A stretch of 64,000 nucleotides of DNA, taken from positions 868,001 through 932,000 of the forward strand of contig CP017315.1 in the NCBI GenBank assembly GCA_002005325.1, in the 5' to 3' direction. The DNA comes from Candidatus Tokpelaia hoelldoblerii. GTDB lineage: Bacteria; Pseudomonadota; Alphaproteobacteria; Rhizobiales; Rhizobiaceae. The position numbers were made by a program, and so were the translations under genes. This document shows positions 26,579 to 35,652 of this stretch, in pieces (the stretch's first letter is position 1; each line of letters opens with the position of its first letter). The notes beneath the pieces were generated by a model. That model was not told the DNA's origin. It ran no database searches and worked only from the letters and a program-made list of their open reading frames with translations.

Positions 26579-27652
26579 ATGAACGTTGACCTGTTTGACT
26601 TCGACCTGCCGGAAGAAAATATTGCCCTGCGTCCCGCGGTGCCGCGCGAGGCTGCGCGCCTGCTTCATGTGACGCCACCGCGGGGCTTTGACGATTTTTC
26701 TGTCGGGGATTTGCTTTCATTGCTGCGGCCGGGTGATGCTCTGGTCTTCAATGATACCAAAGTTATTCCGGCGCGGCTTGAAGGGGAGCGCTACCGCGAT
26801 GGCGCTGTTGCCCATATTGGCGTGACATTGCATATGCGGGTGGCGGCAGACCGGTGGAAAGCTTTTGTCCGCCCGGCCAGGCGCCTGCGGCAGGGAGAGA
26901 AAATCGTCTTTGCCCGTCATGACACGGTATTGACGGCAGAAGTGGCGGAAAAAGGCGAAGCGGGAGAAATGCTGCTGGTGTTTGACCGCTCTGGTACTGC
27001 GCTTGACAGTGCTGTTGCTGTGCTTGGCCATATGCCTTTGCCCCCTTATATTGCCGCGCGGCGGGCGGAAGATGCCCGGGATGCAAGCGATTATCAGACA
27101 GTCTATGCGCGCGAAGAAGGCGCGGTTGCCGCGCCGACAGCTGGCCTGCATTTTACGGAAAGCCTGCTTGAGGCCATAAAACAGCATGGTGTGGAAGAGC
27201 ATTTTGTAACGCTGCATGTTGGCGCCGGTACATTTCTGCCGGTGAAGGTTGCTGATACCGACAGCCATAAAATGCATGCGGAAATCGGCCATATTGATGC
27301 AGAAACAGCACGCAGGCTTATGGCCGTCAAGGCGCGTGGCGGGCGGATTGTCGCTGTCGGCACAACCGCCTTGCGGCTTCTGGAAAGCGCGGCGAATGAG
27401 CAGGGTGAGTTAAAGGCATGGTCCGGGGCGACGGATATTTTCATGACTCCGGGCTATCAATTCCGCTTTGTTGACAGGCTGATCACCAATTTCCACCTGC
27501 CGCGCTCAACACTGTTCATGCTGGTTTCAGCGTTCAGCGGGCTGGAAACCATGCGGGCTGCTTATGCCCATGCGATTAAAAATGGCTATCGTTTTTATTC
27601 TTATGGTGATACAAGTTTGCTGGAAAGAGCAGATAACAAGAGCGTGAAGTGA
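26579..27652 (+). CDS. queA: S-adenosylmethionine:tRNA ribosyltransferase-isomerase
   Basis: A 357-residue enzyme that turns preQ1 in tRNA into epoxyqueuosine. Family motifs are FDFDLPEENIALRP at the start, DALVFNDTKVIPARL, AAPTAGLHFTESLL and the final RFYSYGDTSLL. It overlaps tgt by 4 bases (GTGA), so the two queuosine genes are translationally coupled. Confidence 0.96.
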   Translation: MNVDLFDFDLPEENIALRPAVPREAARLLHVTPPRGFDDFSVGDLLSLLRPGDALVFNDTKVIPARLEGERYRDGAVAHIGVTLHMRVAADRWKAFVRPARRLRQGEKIVFARHDTVLTAEVAEKGEAGEMLLVFDRSGTALDSAVAVLGHMPLPPYIAARRAEDARDASDYQTVYAREEGAVAAPTAGLHFTESLLEAIKQHGVEEHFVTLHVGAGTFLPVKVADTDSHKMHAEIGHIDAETARRLMAVKARGGRIVAVGTTALRLLESAANEQGELKAWSGATDIFMTPGYQFRFVDRLITNFHLPRSTLFMLVSAFSGLETMRAAYAHAIKNGYRFYSYGDTSLLERADNKSVK

Positions 27653-28785
27653 CAAAAGATTTTGCTTTTAAATTGATTGCCCGTGATGGTGGCACCCGCC
27701 GTGGTGAGGTTTCCATGCCGCGCGGGGTTGTGCGTACACCCGCCTTTATGCCGGTGGGAACAGCAGGCACAGTCAAGGCCATGTATATGGAGCAGGTGAA
27801 CGAACTTGGCGCTGATATTATTCTGGGCAATACCTATCATCTGATGTTGCGCCCGGGGGCAGAGCGTGTCGCCCGTCTTGGCGGCCTGCATACATTCGCC
27901 CGCTGGGAAAAACCGATTTTGACGGATTCGGGCGGTTTTCAGGTGATGTCCCTGGCGGGTTTGCGCAAAATCAATGAAAAAGGCGTTACATTTCAATCGC
28001 ATATTGACGGTTCTTATCATGAGATGTCACCGGAACGCTCGATTGAAATTCAGGGCCTGCTGGATTCCGATATCCAGATGCAGCTTGACCAGTGCGTGGC
28101 GCTGCCTGCCTCGCATAAGGAGATGGAAAAGGCGATGGAGCTGTCCCTGCGCTGGGCGGAACGCTGCAAGACAGCCTTTGGCGTACAGGCCGGCAAGGCC
28201 ATGTTTGGCATTGTGCAGGGGGGAGATAATGAAAAACTGCGTGAGCGCTCGGCTGAAGCCCTGAAAACACTGGATTTGAAAGGGTATGCCATTGGCGGGC
28301 TGGCGGTTGGTGAACCGCAGGAGGTGATGATGGCAATGCTTGATGTCACCTGTCCGCTGTTGCCGGAAGATAAACCGCGTTATCTGATGGGGGTTGGCAC
28401 ACCGGATGATATTTTAAAAAGCGTGGCGCGCGGTGTGGATATGTTTGATTGTGTGATGCCGACACGCGCCGGGCGGCATGGGCTTGCCTTCACCCGCTTT
28501 GGCAAGATTAACCTGCGCAATGCCCGCCATGCTGAAGACCCGCGCCCGTTAGACCCGGAATCTCCCTGTCCGGCGGCGCGTGATTACAGCCGCGCCTATC
28601 TGCATCATCTGGTAAAAGCAGGGGAAGCGCTGGGCGGTATGCTGCTGACATGGAACAATCTTGCCTATTATCAGCAGTTGATGGAAGGAATCCGCGCTGC
28701 CATTGAAGAAAACCGCTTTACAAGCTTTACTGAGGAAACACAGGCCCAATGGGTGGCGGGGGATATCGCGCCTTATCCGGCCTGA
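27649..28785 (+). CDS. tgt: Queuine tRNA-ribosyltransferase with altered zinc site
   Basis: A 378-residue enzyme that swaps guanine 34 for preQ1 in GUN tRNAs. Substrate and catalytic motifs are intact: DSGGFQVMSL, GIVQGGDN, GYAIGGLAVGEP and the nucleophile region DCVMPTRAGRHG. The usual C-terminal zinc site (CxCxxC plus His) is changed: Ser305, Cys307, Ala310 and Asn336 stand where Cys, Cys, Cys and His are expected. Only one ligand remains. The start is GTG, overlapping queA. I expect it to be active, with a zinc-independent fold. Confidence 0.93.
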   Translation: MTKDFAFKLIARDGGTRRGEVSMPRGVVRTPAFMPVGTAGTVKAMYMEQVNELGADIILGNTYHLMLRPGAERVARLGGLHTFARWEKPILTDSGGFQVMSLAGLRKINEKGVTFQSHIDGSYHEMSPERSIEIQGLLDSDIQMQLDQCVALPASHKEMEKAMELSLRWAERCKTAFGVQAGKAMFGIVQGGDNEKLRERSAEALKTLDLKGYAIGGLAVGEPQEVMMAMLDVTCPLLPEDKPRYLMGVGTPDDILKSVARGVDMFDCVMPTRAGRHGLAFTRFGKINLRNARHAEDPRPLDPESPCPAARDYSRAYLHHLVKAGEALGGMLLTWNNLAYYQQLMEGIRAAIEENRFTSFTEETQAQWVAGDIAPYPA

Positions 28786-28835
28786 TAGCTGAAATGTGAA
28801 TTGCAAACCTGTTATCGCGCTTTATAAAGGTTCAC

Positions 28836-29822
28836 ATGAAAATATCTGTTCTTGATTTATGCATGGTGTCAGCGGGCAGCACTGTTACTGACACGCTGGA
28901 AAACACCATTGAACTGGCAAAAGAGCTGGAAAAGCTTGGTTTTCCGCGTATCTGGTATGCCGAACATCACAATATGACTGGCATTGCCAGCGCGGCAACT
29001 TCCGTCATCATGGGGCAGGTTGCGGCCGCAACATCAACCATCAGGGTCGGGTCAGGCGGGGTTATGCTGCCCAATCATGCGCCATTGGTGATTGCTGAAC
29101 AATTCGGCACACTGGAAGCGCTATACCCTGGACGTATTGAACTGGGTGTCGGGCGCGCACCCGGTACAGACCAGATGACAGCACATGCCTTGCGCCGGCA
29201 TCTGACCGGCAGTGTTGATGATTTCCCGCGGGATGTGGTGGAACTGCTCAACTATTTCAAACCGGTGGAAGAAAGCCAGCGTTTGCGTGCTGTGCCTGGC
29301 GCGGGGCTTGGTGTGCCGGTGTGGATTTTGGGGTCCAGTCTGTTTGGCGCGCAGCTTGCCGCCATATTGGGGCTGCCTTACGCTTTTGCTTCACATTTCG
29401 CCCCGGCAGAGCTTGACCAGGCGCTTCATGTGTATCGTGAGCGTTTCCAGCCGTCGGAATATCTGGATAAGCCCAGGGCCATGGTGGCGTTTAATGCCAT
29501 TGTTGCGCCGACAGATGAAGAAGCCAATTATCTGTTTTCTTCCCTGCAGCAGTCTTTTATCAACCTGCGCACCGGTGAGCCGGGCTTGTTCCCTGCGCCG
29601 GCAGAAGGTTATGCGGATAATCTGCCGCCGCAATACAAAATGGTTCTGGAACAGACGCTTTCATGCTCTGCTGTCGGTTCCCCTGATACGGTGAAACAAC
29701 AGATAAGGGCATTGCTGGAACGGACAAAAGCCGATGAGCTGATTGCCGCCGCCCCGATTCACAATCCGGAAAAAAGGCTGCAATCTTTCCGGTTTCTGGC
29801 TGATATCATGGCGGATTTATAA
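28836..29822 (+). CDS. Luciferase-like (LLM) flavin-dependent oxidoreductase
   Basis: A 328-residue TIM-barrel protein of the bacterial luciferase superfamily, MsnO8-like group. Motifs are RIWYAEHHNMTGIASAATSV, IRVGSGGVMLPNHAPLVIAEQ, and ELGVGRAPGTDQMTAHALRR. Such proteins use FMNH2 supplied by a separate reductase. The substrate cannot be deduced. It follows tgt by 50 bases on the same strand but has no clear link to queuosine. Confidence 0.88.
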   Translation: MKISVLDLCMVSAGSTVTDTLENTIELAKELEKLGFPRIWYAEHHNMTGIASAATSVIMGQVAAATSTIRVGSGGVMLPNHAPLVIAEQFGTLEALYPGRIELGVGRAPGTDQMTAHALRRHLTGSVDDFPRDVVELLNYFKPVEESQRLRAVPGAGLGVPVWILGSSLFGAQLAAILGLPYAFASHFAPAELDQALHVYRERFQPSEYLDKPRAMVAFNAIVAPTDEEANYLFSSLQQSFINLRTGEPGLFPAPAEGYADNLPPQYKMVLEQTLSCSAVGSPDTVKQQIRALLERTKADELIAAAPIHNPEKRLQSFRFLADIMADL

Positions 29823-29842
29823 GCTTTGCCTTTTAAGGAAAA

Positions 29843-30034
29843 ATGAGAATAATAAAACCGTGTGAACCTGTTAGGGTGCCACACGGCTTTTATGACTCAT
29901 ACACACTTTCGCGTTACGCATGGACAGTGCGAAAGCAACCCCCCGGTACGCAATACCTGATCCGGAGAAGGAAACAAAGGTATGTCCTGCTTCCAGAAAC
30001 TATTAATAGAGATATATTCTTAATGGCGGGTTAG
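29843..30034 (+). CDS. Doubtful small ORF, 63 codons
   Basis: A 63-codon frame starting MRIIKPCEPVRVPHGFYDSY, with AAGGAAAA just before the ATG. It is very basic and uses several codons that are rare in the neighbours (AGA, AGG, ATA). I recognise no family. The good ribosome-binding site is its main support; codon use argues either against coding or for a foreign origin. The rest of 29823-30130 is AT-rich with T runs at 30062-30092 and shows nothing else definite. Confidence 0.3.
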   Translation: MRIIKPCEPVRVPHGFYDSYTLSRYAWTVRKQPPGTQYLIRRRKQRYVLLPETINRDIFLMAG

Positions 30035-30130
30035 CGCTTGCTTAAAGAAGTATGAATTGGCGCTTTTTTTGGCTTTTTTGGTGCTTTTTTTAGCATAAGA
30101 GGAAAATATTTTATTGTGAAGGAAAATAAA

Positions 30131-31579
30131 ATGGCGCGGGCATTGATGTTGCAGGGAACGGGTTCGGATGTCGGCAAAACGGTTCTGGTTGCCGGCTTGT
30201 GCCGCGTGGCAAAATTGCGCGGGTTAAAGGTTGCGCCATTCAAGCCGCAGAATATGTCAACCAATGCCGCTGTGGCCGATGATGGTGGCGAAATCGGCCG
30301 TGCCCAGTGGTTGCAGGCGCTGGCGGCGGGCATGCCGCCCTCTGTTCATATGAACCCGGTGTTGTTAAAACCGCAAACGGAAACCGGCGCGCAGATTATT
30401 GTTCATGGCAAGGTTCAAGGGCGGGCAGAAGGGCGCGATTATCAGGGGCTGAAAGCCGGATTGCTTGATGCGGTGCTGCGATCTTACCGCCATTTGCGGG
30501 AATCAGCAGACCTTGTGCTGGTTGAAGGGGCTGGCTCACCGGCTGAAATCAACCTGCGCGCCGGTGATATTGCCAATATGGGCTTTGCCTGTGCGGCTGA
30601 TGTGCCGGTGGTGCTGGTGGGGGATATTCACCGCGGCGGGGTTATCGCCTCGCTTGTCGGCACGCATACGATTCTGCCCGAAGCTGATGCCGGGATGATT
30701 ATCGGTTATCTGATTAACAAGTTTCGCGGCGATGTATCATTGTTTGATGACGGCCTGGCTGCCATCACTGATTTTACCGGCTGGCACAGTTTTGGCGTTG
30801 TGCCATGGTTGCGGGCGGCAAACCGGTTGCCACCGGAAGATTCGCCTGGCTTTATGCAGCCGGCTGCACACGCAACGCGCAAGCTCCGAATCGTTGTACC
30901 TGTTTTACCGCATATGGCCAATTTTGATGACCTTGACCCGCTTTATGCCGAGCCGGATGTTGAGCTTGTTCTGCTGAAGGACGGGCAGGCCTTTCCGCCC
31001 GCAACAGATGTTGTGATTCTGACCGGTTCCAAAGCCACTATTGCCGATATGCGGATGCTGGAAAAGAGCGGCCGGGCGGATGAATTGCGCCACTATGCGG
31101 CAAAAGGCGGGCGCGTTATCGGCATTTGCGGCGGTTATCAAATGCTGGGCAAACGGATTTATGACCCGCAGCGGATTGAAGGTGACGCGGCGGAAATTAC
31201 CGGCCTTGGCCTGCTTGATGTTGAAACGGTCATGCGGCCTGAAAAGATTGTGCGCAATGTGCGCGGTTATGCGTCGGGTGAGCCTGTCAGCGGTTATGAG
31301 ATTCACCTTGGTGAGACACATGGAGCTGATTGCGCCCGCGCGCCGGTGATGATTGAGAACAGGCCGGATGGAGCGGCCTCGGCAGATGGGTGTGTCTGGG
31401 GCTGTTATCTGCACGGGCTTTTTAATGCGGGCCGCTTTCGGCAAAAGTTCCTGCATAATCTGGGGCGTGAGTCTGACGGGCGCAATCATCAGGAAAAAAT
31501 CGAGGAAGCATTGAACGATATTGCTTCTGAACTGGAAAAAGTGTTGGATATTGATGCGCTGTTTGCAGCGGCGCGCTAG
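30131..31579 (+). CDS. cobQ: Cobyric acid synthase (amidating)
   Basis: A 482-residue glutamine-dependent enzyme that amidates four carboxyls of adenosylcobyrinic acid diamide in cobalamin synthesis. An N-terminal DTB-synthetase-like domain has GTGSDVGKTVL and PFKPQNMSTNA. A C-terminal type-1 amidotransferase domain has the nucleophile in GICGGYQMLG and the His in GCYLHGLF. The ATG at 30131 follows AAGGA. No other cobalamin gene is in the window and no cobalamin riboswitch was recognised upstream. Confidence 0.95.
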   Translation: MARALMLQGTGSDVGKTVLVAGLCRVAKLRGLKVAPFKPQNMSTNAAVADDGGEIGRAQWLQALAAGMPPSVHMNPVLLKPQTETGAQIIVHGKVQGRAEGRDYQGLKAGLLDAVLRSYRHLRESADLVLVEGAGSPAEINLRAGDIANMGFACAADVPVVLVGDIHRGGVIASLVGTHTILPEADAGMIIGYLINKFRGDVSLFDDGLAAITDFTGWHSFGVVPWLRAANRLPPEDSPGFMQPAAHATRKLRIVVPVLPHMANFDDLDPLYAEPDVELVLLKDGQAFPPATDVVILTGSKATIADMRMLEKSGRADELRHYAAKGGRVIGICGGYQMLGKRIYDPQRIEGDAAEITGLGLLDVETVMRPEKIVRNVRGYASGEPVSGYEIHLGETHGADCARAPVMIENRPDGAASADGCVWGCYLHGLFNAGRFRQKFLHNLGRESDGRNHQEKIEEALNDIASELEKVLDIDALFAAAR

Positions 31580-31633
31580 AATGTTCATTAACATTCCAGT
31601 TCTGGAAATGCTTTAAAAGGAAAGGGCTGAATC

Positions 31634-32062
31634 ATGGTTTTAAGCTGGCAGTTCTGGGCAATTCTTTCAGCCGTATTTGCTGCTTTGACGGCAATTTTCG
31701 CCAAAATCGGTATTCAGGGCATTAATTCCGACTTTGCGACATTGATTCGCACTCTGGTGATTATCGGTGCGCTTTGCCTGTTCCTGACCATGACCGGACA
31801 ATGGCAGAAGGTGGATGAGATTCCTGCCCGCTCATGGCTGTTTCTGGTGCTTTCCGGCCTTGCAACCGGCGCTTCCTGGCTGGCCTATTTCCGCGCTTTG
31901 CAAATCGGTGATGCGGCGCGGGTGGCGCCGGTGGATAAATTGTCCATTATTCTGGTGGCGATTTTCGGGGTGGCGTTTCTGGGAGAAAAACTCTCTGCCG
32001 TCAACTGGTCCGGTGTCGTGCTGGTCGGGGCAGGGGTTATTCTGCTGTCCTTAAAAGTGTAG
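31634..32062 (+). CDS. Half-size EamA/DMT family transporter
   Basis: A 142-residue membrane protein with a single EamA unit of about five helices, half the usual two-unit size. The end reads FLGEKLSAVNWSGVVLVGAGVILL, the typical EamA finish. Such half-size proteins probably work as dimers. It lies 54 bases after cobQ and overlaps the next, convergent gene by 12 bases. The substrate is unknown. Confidence 0.85.
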   Translation: MVLSWQFWAILSAVFAALTAIFAKIGIQGINSDFATLIRTLVIIGALCLFLTMTGQWQKVDEIPARSWLFLVLSGLATGASWLAYFRALQIGDAARVAPVDKLSIILVAIFGVAFLGEKLSAVNWSGVVLVGAGVILLSLKV

Positions 32063-32836
32063 CAGTTCCCGCAACGGGTTATCCGGCCTGGACAGCAGGC
32101 TGATTGCTAATGCACAACACACAATGACCAGGAGCGGCCTGATAAGTCCTGCACCGTTTTTGCTGGCCAGCCGCGCGCCGATCTGTGCGCCGGTAAATTG
32201 TGCAATCCCCATGAGAATACCCAGTTTCCAGTGCATAGCTCCGGCAAGGGCAAAAACCGCGAAACTGCCGAGATTGGAAGAAAAGTTCAAAAGCTTGGTA
32301 TGCGCGGTGGCTTTCAGCAGGCCGTAACCGGCAAGTGAAACAAAAGCCAGCATAAGGAATGAACCCGTCCCGGGGCCGAAAACACCATCATAAAAGCCAA
32401 GGAGCGGCGGAATGGTAAAGGTAAACAACGGTGTGCCGATGCGCCGCGCCCTGTCCTCATTATCCAGATTGGGCCTGAAGGCAAAATAAAACGCTACCGC
32501 TATCAGAAGAAACGGCAAGATGGCTTTTAGAATGTCTGTCGGCAAAATGGTGGCGAGCGATGCACCGCCAATACTGCCAGCCAGCGCAAGCAGGGCTTCA
32601 AGCCACTGGCTTTTCAGGTGCACATGACCGGCGCGGGCATAGGCGATGGTGGCGGAGAGTGAACCGAACAGCGATTGCAGCTTGTTGGTGCCAAGCGCCG
32701 TCAATGGCGGCAAGCCTGAAAGGAACAGGGCCGGTATGGTGATCAGCCCGCCGCCGCCGGCGATAGAATCAACCAGCCCGGCCAGAAAAGCCGCGCCGGT
32801 CAACATCCACAATAACGGGTCTGATAAAAATTCCAT
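32051..32836 (-). CDS. TSUP family (TauE/SafE-like) anion permease
   Basis: A 261-residue membrane protein with about eight helices. The motifs GLVDSIAGGGGLITIPALF and ALGTNKLQSLFGS are signatures of the TauE/SafE sulfite or sulfonate exporter family. I chose the ATG at 32836 (MEFLSDPLLW), which has GGA upstream; a longer version would add an unrelated lead. The gene is convergent with the half-size EamA gene. Confidence 0.88.
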   Translation of the reverse strand: MEFLSDPLLWMLTGAAFLAGLVDSIAGGGGLITIPALFLSGLPPLTALGTNKLQSLFGSLSATIAYARAGHVHLKSQWLEALLALAGSIGGASLATILPTDILKAILPFLLIAVAFYFAFRPNLDNEDRARRIGTPLFTFTIPPLLGFYDGVFGPGTGSFLMLAFVSLAGYGLLKATAHTKLLNFSSNLGSFAVFALAGAMHWKLGILMGIAQFTGAQIGARLASKNGAGLIRPLLVIVCCALAISLLSRPDNPLRELLHF

Positions 32837-32957
32837 CACGTTTCCAGCAATAGCATAAAACCATGTGGAGAAAAGCGTAAATGTGATATTCAAACCTTCA
32901 GGATTTGCGGTACATAAATGCTGGAGTCCAAATCGCTGAAAACAGACAAGCCCGCCC

Positions 32958-34157
32958 ATGCCCTATAAAATCCGTTCTTTTTCTGTATCTGACAAAATCT
33001 CCGCCGCTTCACGGCGGATGAGCCAGCTGGCTTTTGCCGTTGGCGGTTTTGCCATTGGCACAGCAGAGTTTGTAATTATGGGCCTGTTGCCGGAAGTGGC
33101 GAAAACAATGGATGTCAGCGAACCGATGGCGGGGCATTTTATTTCTGCGTATGCCACCGGTGTGGTTATCGGCGCGCCGGTTCTGGCGGTGTTGACAGCA
33201 AAGCTGCCGCGCAAGGGGCTGCTGATCAGTCTGATGCTTATCTATGCGCTGGCAAATATTATCAGCACTGCCGCGCCGGATTATACCTCTTTTCTGATTT
33301 TACGTTTTTTAAGCGGTTTTCCTCATGGGGTGTATTTCGGTGTGGCGGCGGTGACGGCGGCGGCCATGGTGCCGCTTAAACAGCGCCCGCAGGCAATCGG
33401 CAATGTTATGCTGGGGCTGACGGTTGCGACGTTGTTCGGCATGCCCGGCGGCACATGGCTTGGGCAGTTGTTTGGCTGGAGAGCTGCTTTTGTTTTTGTC
33501 GGTGTTATCGCCTTGCTGGCGGCATTTATGATCTGGCGTTTTATGCCCGTCATGCCGACAGCCAAGGGCGCAAGCCCGCTGGCGGAACTGGGTGCGTTAA
33601 AAAGTCTGCAAGTGTGGCTGATGCTGGCTGTTATCGGTGTCGGCAGCGGCGGGCTATTTGCGGTTTTCAGCTATATCAAGCCGATTCTGCTTGATGTCAG
33701 CGGTGTGCCGCTGGTTGCTGTACCGTTTATTCTGCCGCTGTTTGGGCTTGGTATGGTTGCCGGCAATCTGGTGGGGCCGCGTGTTGCATTGCAGCTTGGG
33801 ATTATGCGGGCGATTTTTGTCACCATGATATGGAGCATACTGGTTTTCCCGCTGTTTTATTTTCTGAGTGCCGCGCCGCTCACGGCCGCGCTGGCGACAT
33901 TTCTTATCGGCACGACCTTTGCCAGCCAGCCATCTATTCAAACCCGTATTATGGATGTCTCTGCCAGGGCGCCAACTTTGGCGACCGCCTTGTTGCATTC
34001 TTTTTTCAATATCGCCAATGCTGTCGGCGCTTATGCCGGCGGTGTTGTGATACTTGCCGGTTATGGCTGGACGTCAACCGCATGGGTGGGAGCGGCGTTT
34101 GCCCTTGGCGGCTGGCTGCTGTTTCTCCTGTCCTGGAGGCTGGACAGGAATCCTTAA
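32958..34157 (+). CDS. MFS transporter, DHA1 (AraJ-like) family
   Basis: A 399-residue twelve-helix major facilitator. The segment FAIGTAEFVIMGLLPEVAKT and GFPHGVYFGVAAVTAAAMVP are typical of the AraJ/YdhP drug or sugar-efflux group. A start at Met21 (33018) is possible. It overlaps the next, convergent MFS gene by 4 bases. The substrate is unknown. Confidence 0.85.
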   Translation: MPYKIRSFSVSDKISAASRRMSQLAFAVGGFAIGTAEFVIMGLLPEVAKTMDVSEPMAGHFISAYATGVVIGAPVLAVLTAKLPRKGLLISLMLIYALANIISTAAPDYTSFLILRFLSGFPHGVYFGVAAVTAAAMVPLKQRPQAIGNVMLGLTVATLFGMPGGTWLGQLFGWRAAFVFVGVIALLAAFMIWRFMPVMPTAKGASPLAELGALKSLQVWLMLAVIGVGSGGLFAVFSYIKPILLDVSGVPLVAVPFILPLFGLGMVAGNLVGPRVALQLGIMRAIFVTMIWSILVFPLFYFLSAAPLTAALATFLIGTTFASQPSIQTRIMDVSARAPTLATALLHSFFNIANAVGAYAGGVVILAGYGWTSTAWVGAAFALGGWLLFLLSWRLDRNP

Positions 34158-35566
34158 ATTTCTGCCCGTATCTGGCGGATGATACGCCATGCAGCAGGCA
34201 GGGTTGCGATAATAGCAAGAATAAGAAATATAAACAAAGCAATTGCGCTGTGTTGCAGGCCGATTTTACCCCCGGGGTTATGAAAGCCGGCAAAGTTTGC
34301 TATCACACCGGCCAGCGCGGCGCCAAAAGCCGAGGCGAAAAGCTGCATTTGCGTGATGGATGCGCTGGCAAGGCCGGCATCTTTCTGCGGGGCAGAATGC
34401 AAGACCTGCGCCAGCAGGTGCGGCCAGATAATACCTGAAGCGAGGCCGACGGTCAGCAAGGCAGCGGCGGCGAGAGCAAGAAACAGGTAGGACGCGCCTT
34501 CCGCCGGAATGATAAACAGCAGAACGCCAAGGCCGATAAAGCTTAAAACCGGCATGAGCATAAACAGTTTGATGAGTTTACGCGCGCCGGCGCTGGCATT
34601 GAGCAGCGCCCCCAATGTCCAGCCAATGCTGACCAGCACGGCGAGATAACCGGCAAGGGTTACAGAAAGGCCATGCAGCTCCTGTAAAAACAGGGTGAGA
34701 AATGTATCAGCGACAATGCCCGGAAAGGAAAGAAGGATAATAAGCGCATAGAGCGAAAACAACATGCTTCCGGGTGAGAACGCACCTTGTGGCAACATTC
34801 TGGACTGCCCGTGTTTATCCACATAAACCAGCAGTGCGAGAAGGCCTGCGGCAAAAATTGCCCCGCCAGCCTGATAGATGAACCGGTCAAATACACTGAT
34901 TGCGGAAATTGCCAGAATAATCACCGTCAATAAAAAAAGCTGCAGCCATGGCAACGGCGTTGCTTTTTCGGCTGATTTTATCCCGTCAGGCAAAATGCGG
35001 GCGCTGATAAAGGCAAACAGCAGCGCCAGGGCGGTAATAAAAAAGAAAGTCATGCGCGGTTGTTGCAGGAAAACAAAAATACCGCCAAGTGCCGGGCCGA
35101 GAAGTGTGGCAAGCCCCCAGGAACCGGCAATCAGTGCCAAAGTGTGCGGCCAGAGACGTTTTTCAAAAACCAGCTGCACCATGCTGTAGGTGAGAGAAGC
35201 CAGCAAGCCGCTGCCTAATCCCTGCACCAGCCGCGCCAGCAGGAAAACCGGCATGGAAGGTGCAAGTCCGCAGGCCAGAGTGGCAAGGGCAAAAAGCAGG
35301 CAGGCGGCAACATAGGCGCGTCTTGCCCCGAAAGTATCAAGCACCCTGTTGACGAGCGTTGCGCCAATCAGGGTTGTGATGAAAAAATAGCTTTCTGTCC
35401 ATGAATAATATTCAAATCCGTCAAGTATACGGATAAGCTGCGGCTGGATAGTTGAAACCATATAGAGGGTGAGGGCGTGCAGGCTGACTGCGCCGGTCAG
35501 CGTAAATGCCAGCAGGCTGTTTTTGCCGGATAAAAGCGCACTCCACCGTGCCGGTTGCTCAGTCAT
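34154..35566 (-). CDS. MFS transporter
   Basis: A 470-residue major facilitator with about fourteen hydrophobic segments. The N-terminal half contains LLARLVQGLGSGLLASLTYS, the MFS motif C region. The ATG at 35566 has AAGGA upstream; an earlier TTG is less likely. It is convergent with the AraJ-like gene and shares no close sequence with it. Probably a drug or metabolite exporter; the substrate is unknown. Confidence 0.82.
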   Translation of the reverse strand: MTEQPARWSALLSGKNSLLAFTLTGAVSLHALTLYMVSTIQPQLIRILDGFEYYSWTESYFFITTLIGATLVNRVLDTFGARRAYVAACLLFALATLACGLAPSMPVFLLARLVQGLGSGLLASLTYSMVQLVFEKRLWPHTLALIAGSWGLATLLGPALGGIFVFLQQPRMTFFFITALALLFAFISARILPDGIKSAEKATPLPWLQLFLLTVIILAISAISVFDRFIYQAGGAIFAAGLLALLVYVDKHGQSRMLPQGAFSPGSMLFSLYALIILLSFPGIVADTFLTLFLQELHGLSVTLAGYLAVLVSIGWTLGALLNASAGARKLIKLFMLMPVLSFIGLGVLLFIIPAEGASYLFLALAAAALLTVGLASGIIWPHLLAQVLHSAPQKDAGLASASITQMQLFASAFGAALAGVIANFAGFHNPGGKIGLQHSAIALFIFLILAIIATLPAAWRIIRQIRAEI

Positions 35567-35601
35567 GGTAGTGTATCCTTGCCTGTACAAGTTTATAAGA
35601 A

Positions 35602-35633
35602 AAAAGCGAAAGACTGTTTTGCCTTTCGCTTTT
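35602..35633 (-). terminator. Intrinsic terminator after icd
   Basis: AAAAGCGAAAG at 35602-35612 pairs with CTTTCGCTTTT at 35623-35633, an 11-bp perfect stem with a 10-base loop and T-rich flanks. It lies 19 bases after the icd stop on the minus strand. Confidence 0.8.
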
Positions 35634-35652
35634 GTTTTTGATGCTATCAGCT

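Noticed and set aside
30056..30100. T-run repeats before cobQ as a terminator
   Set aside because: There are three T runs after GGC/GGTGC-like words, but no stem of convincing length precedes them.
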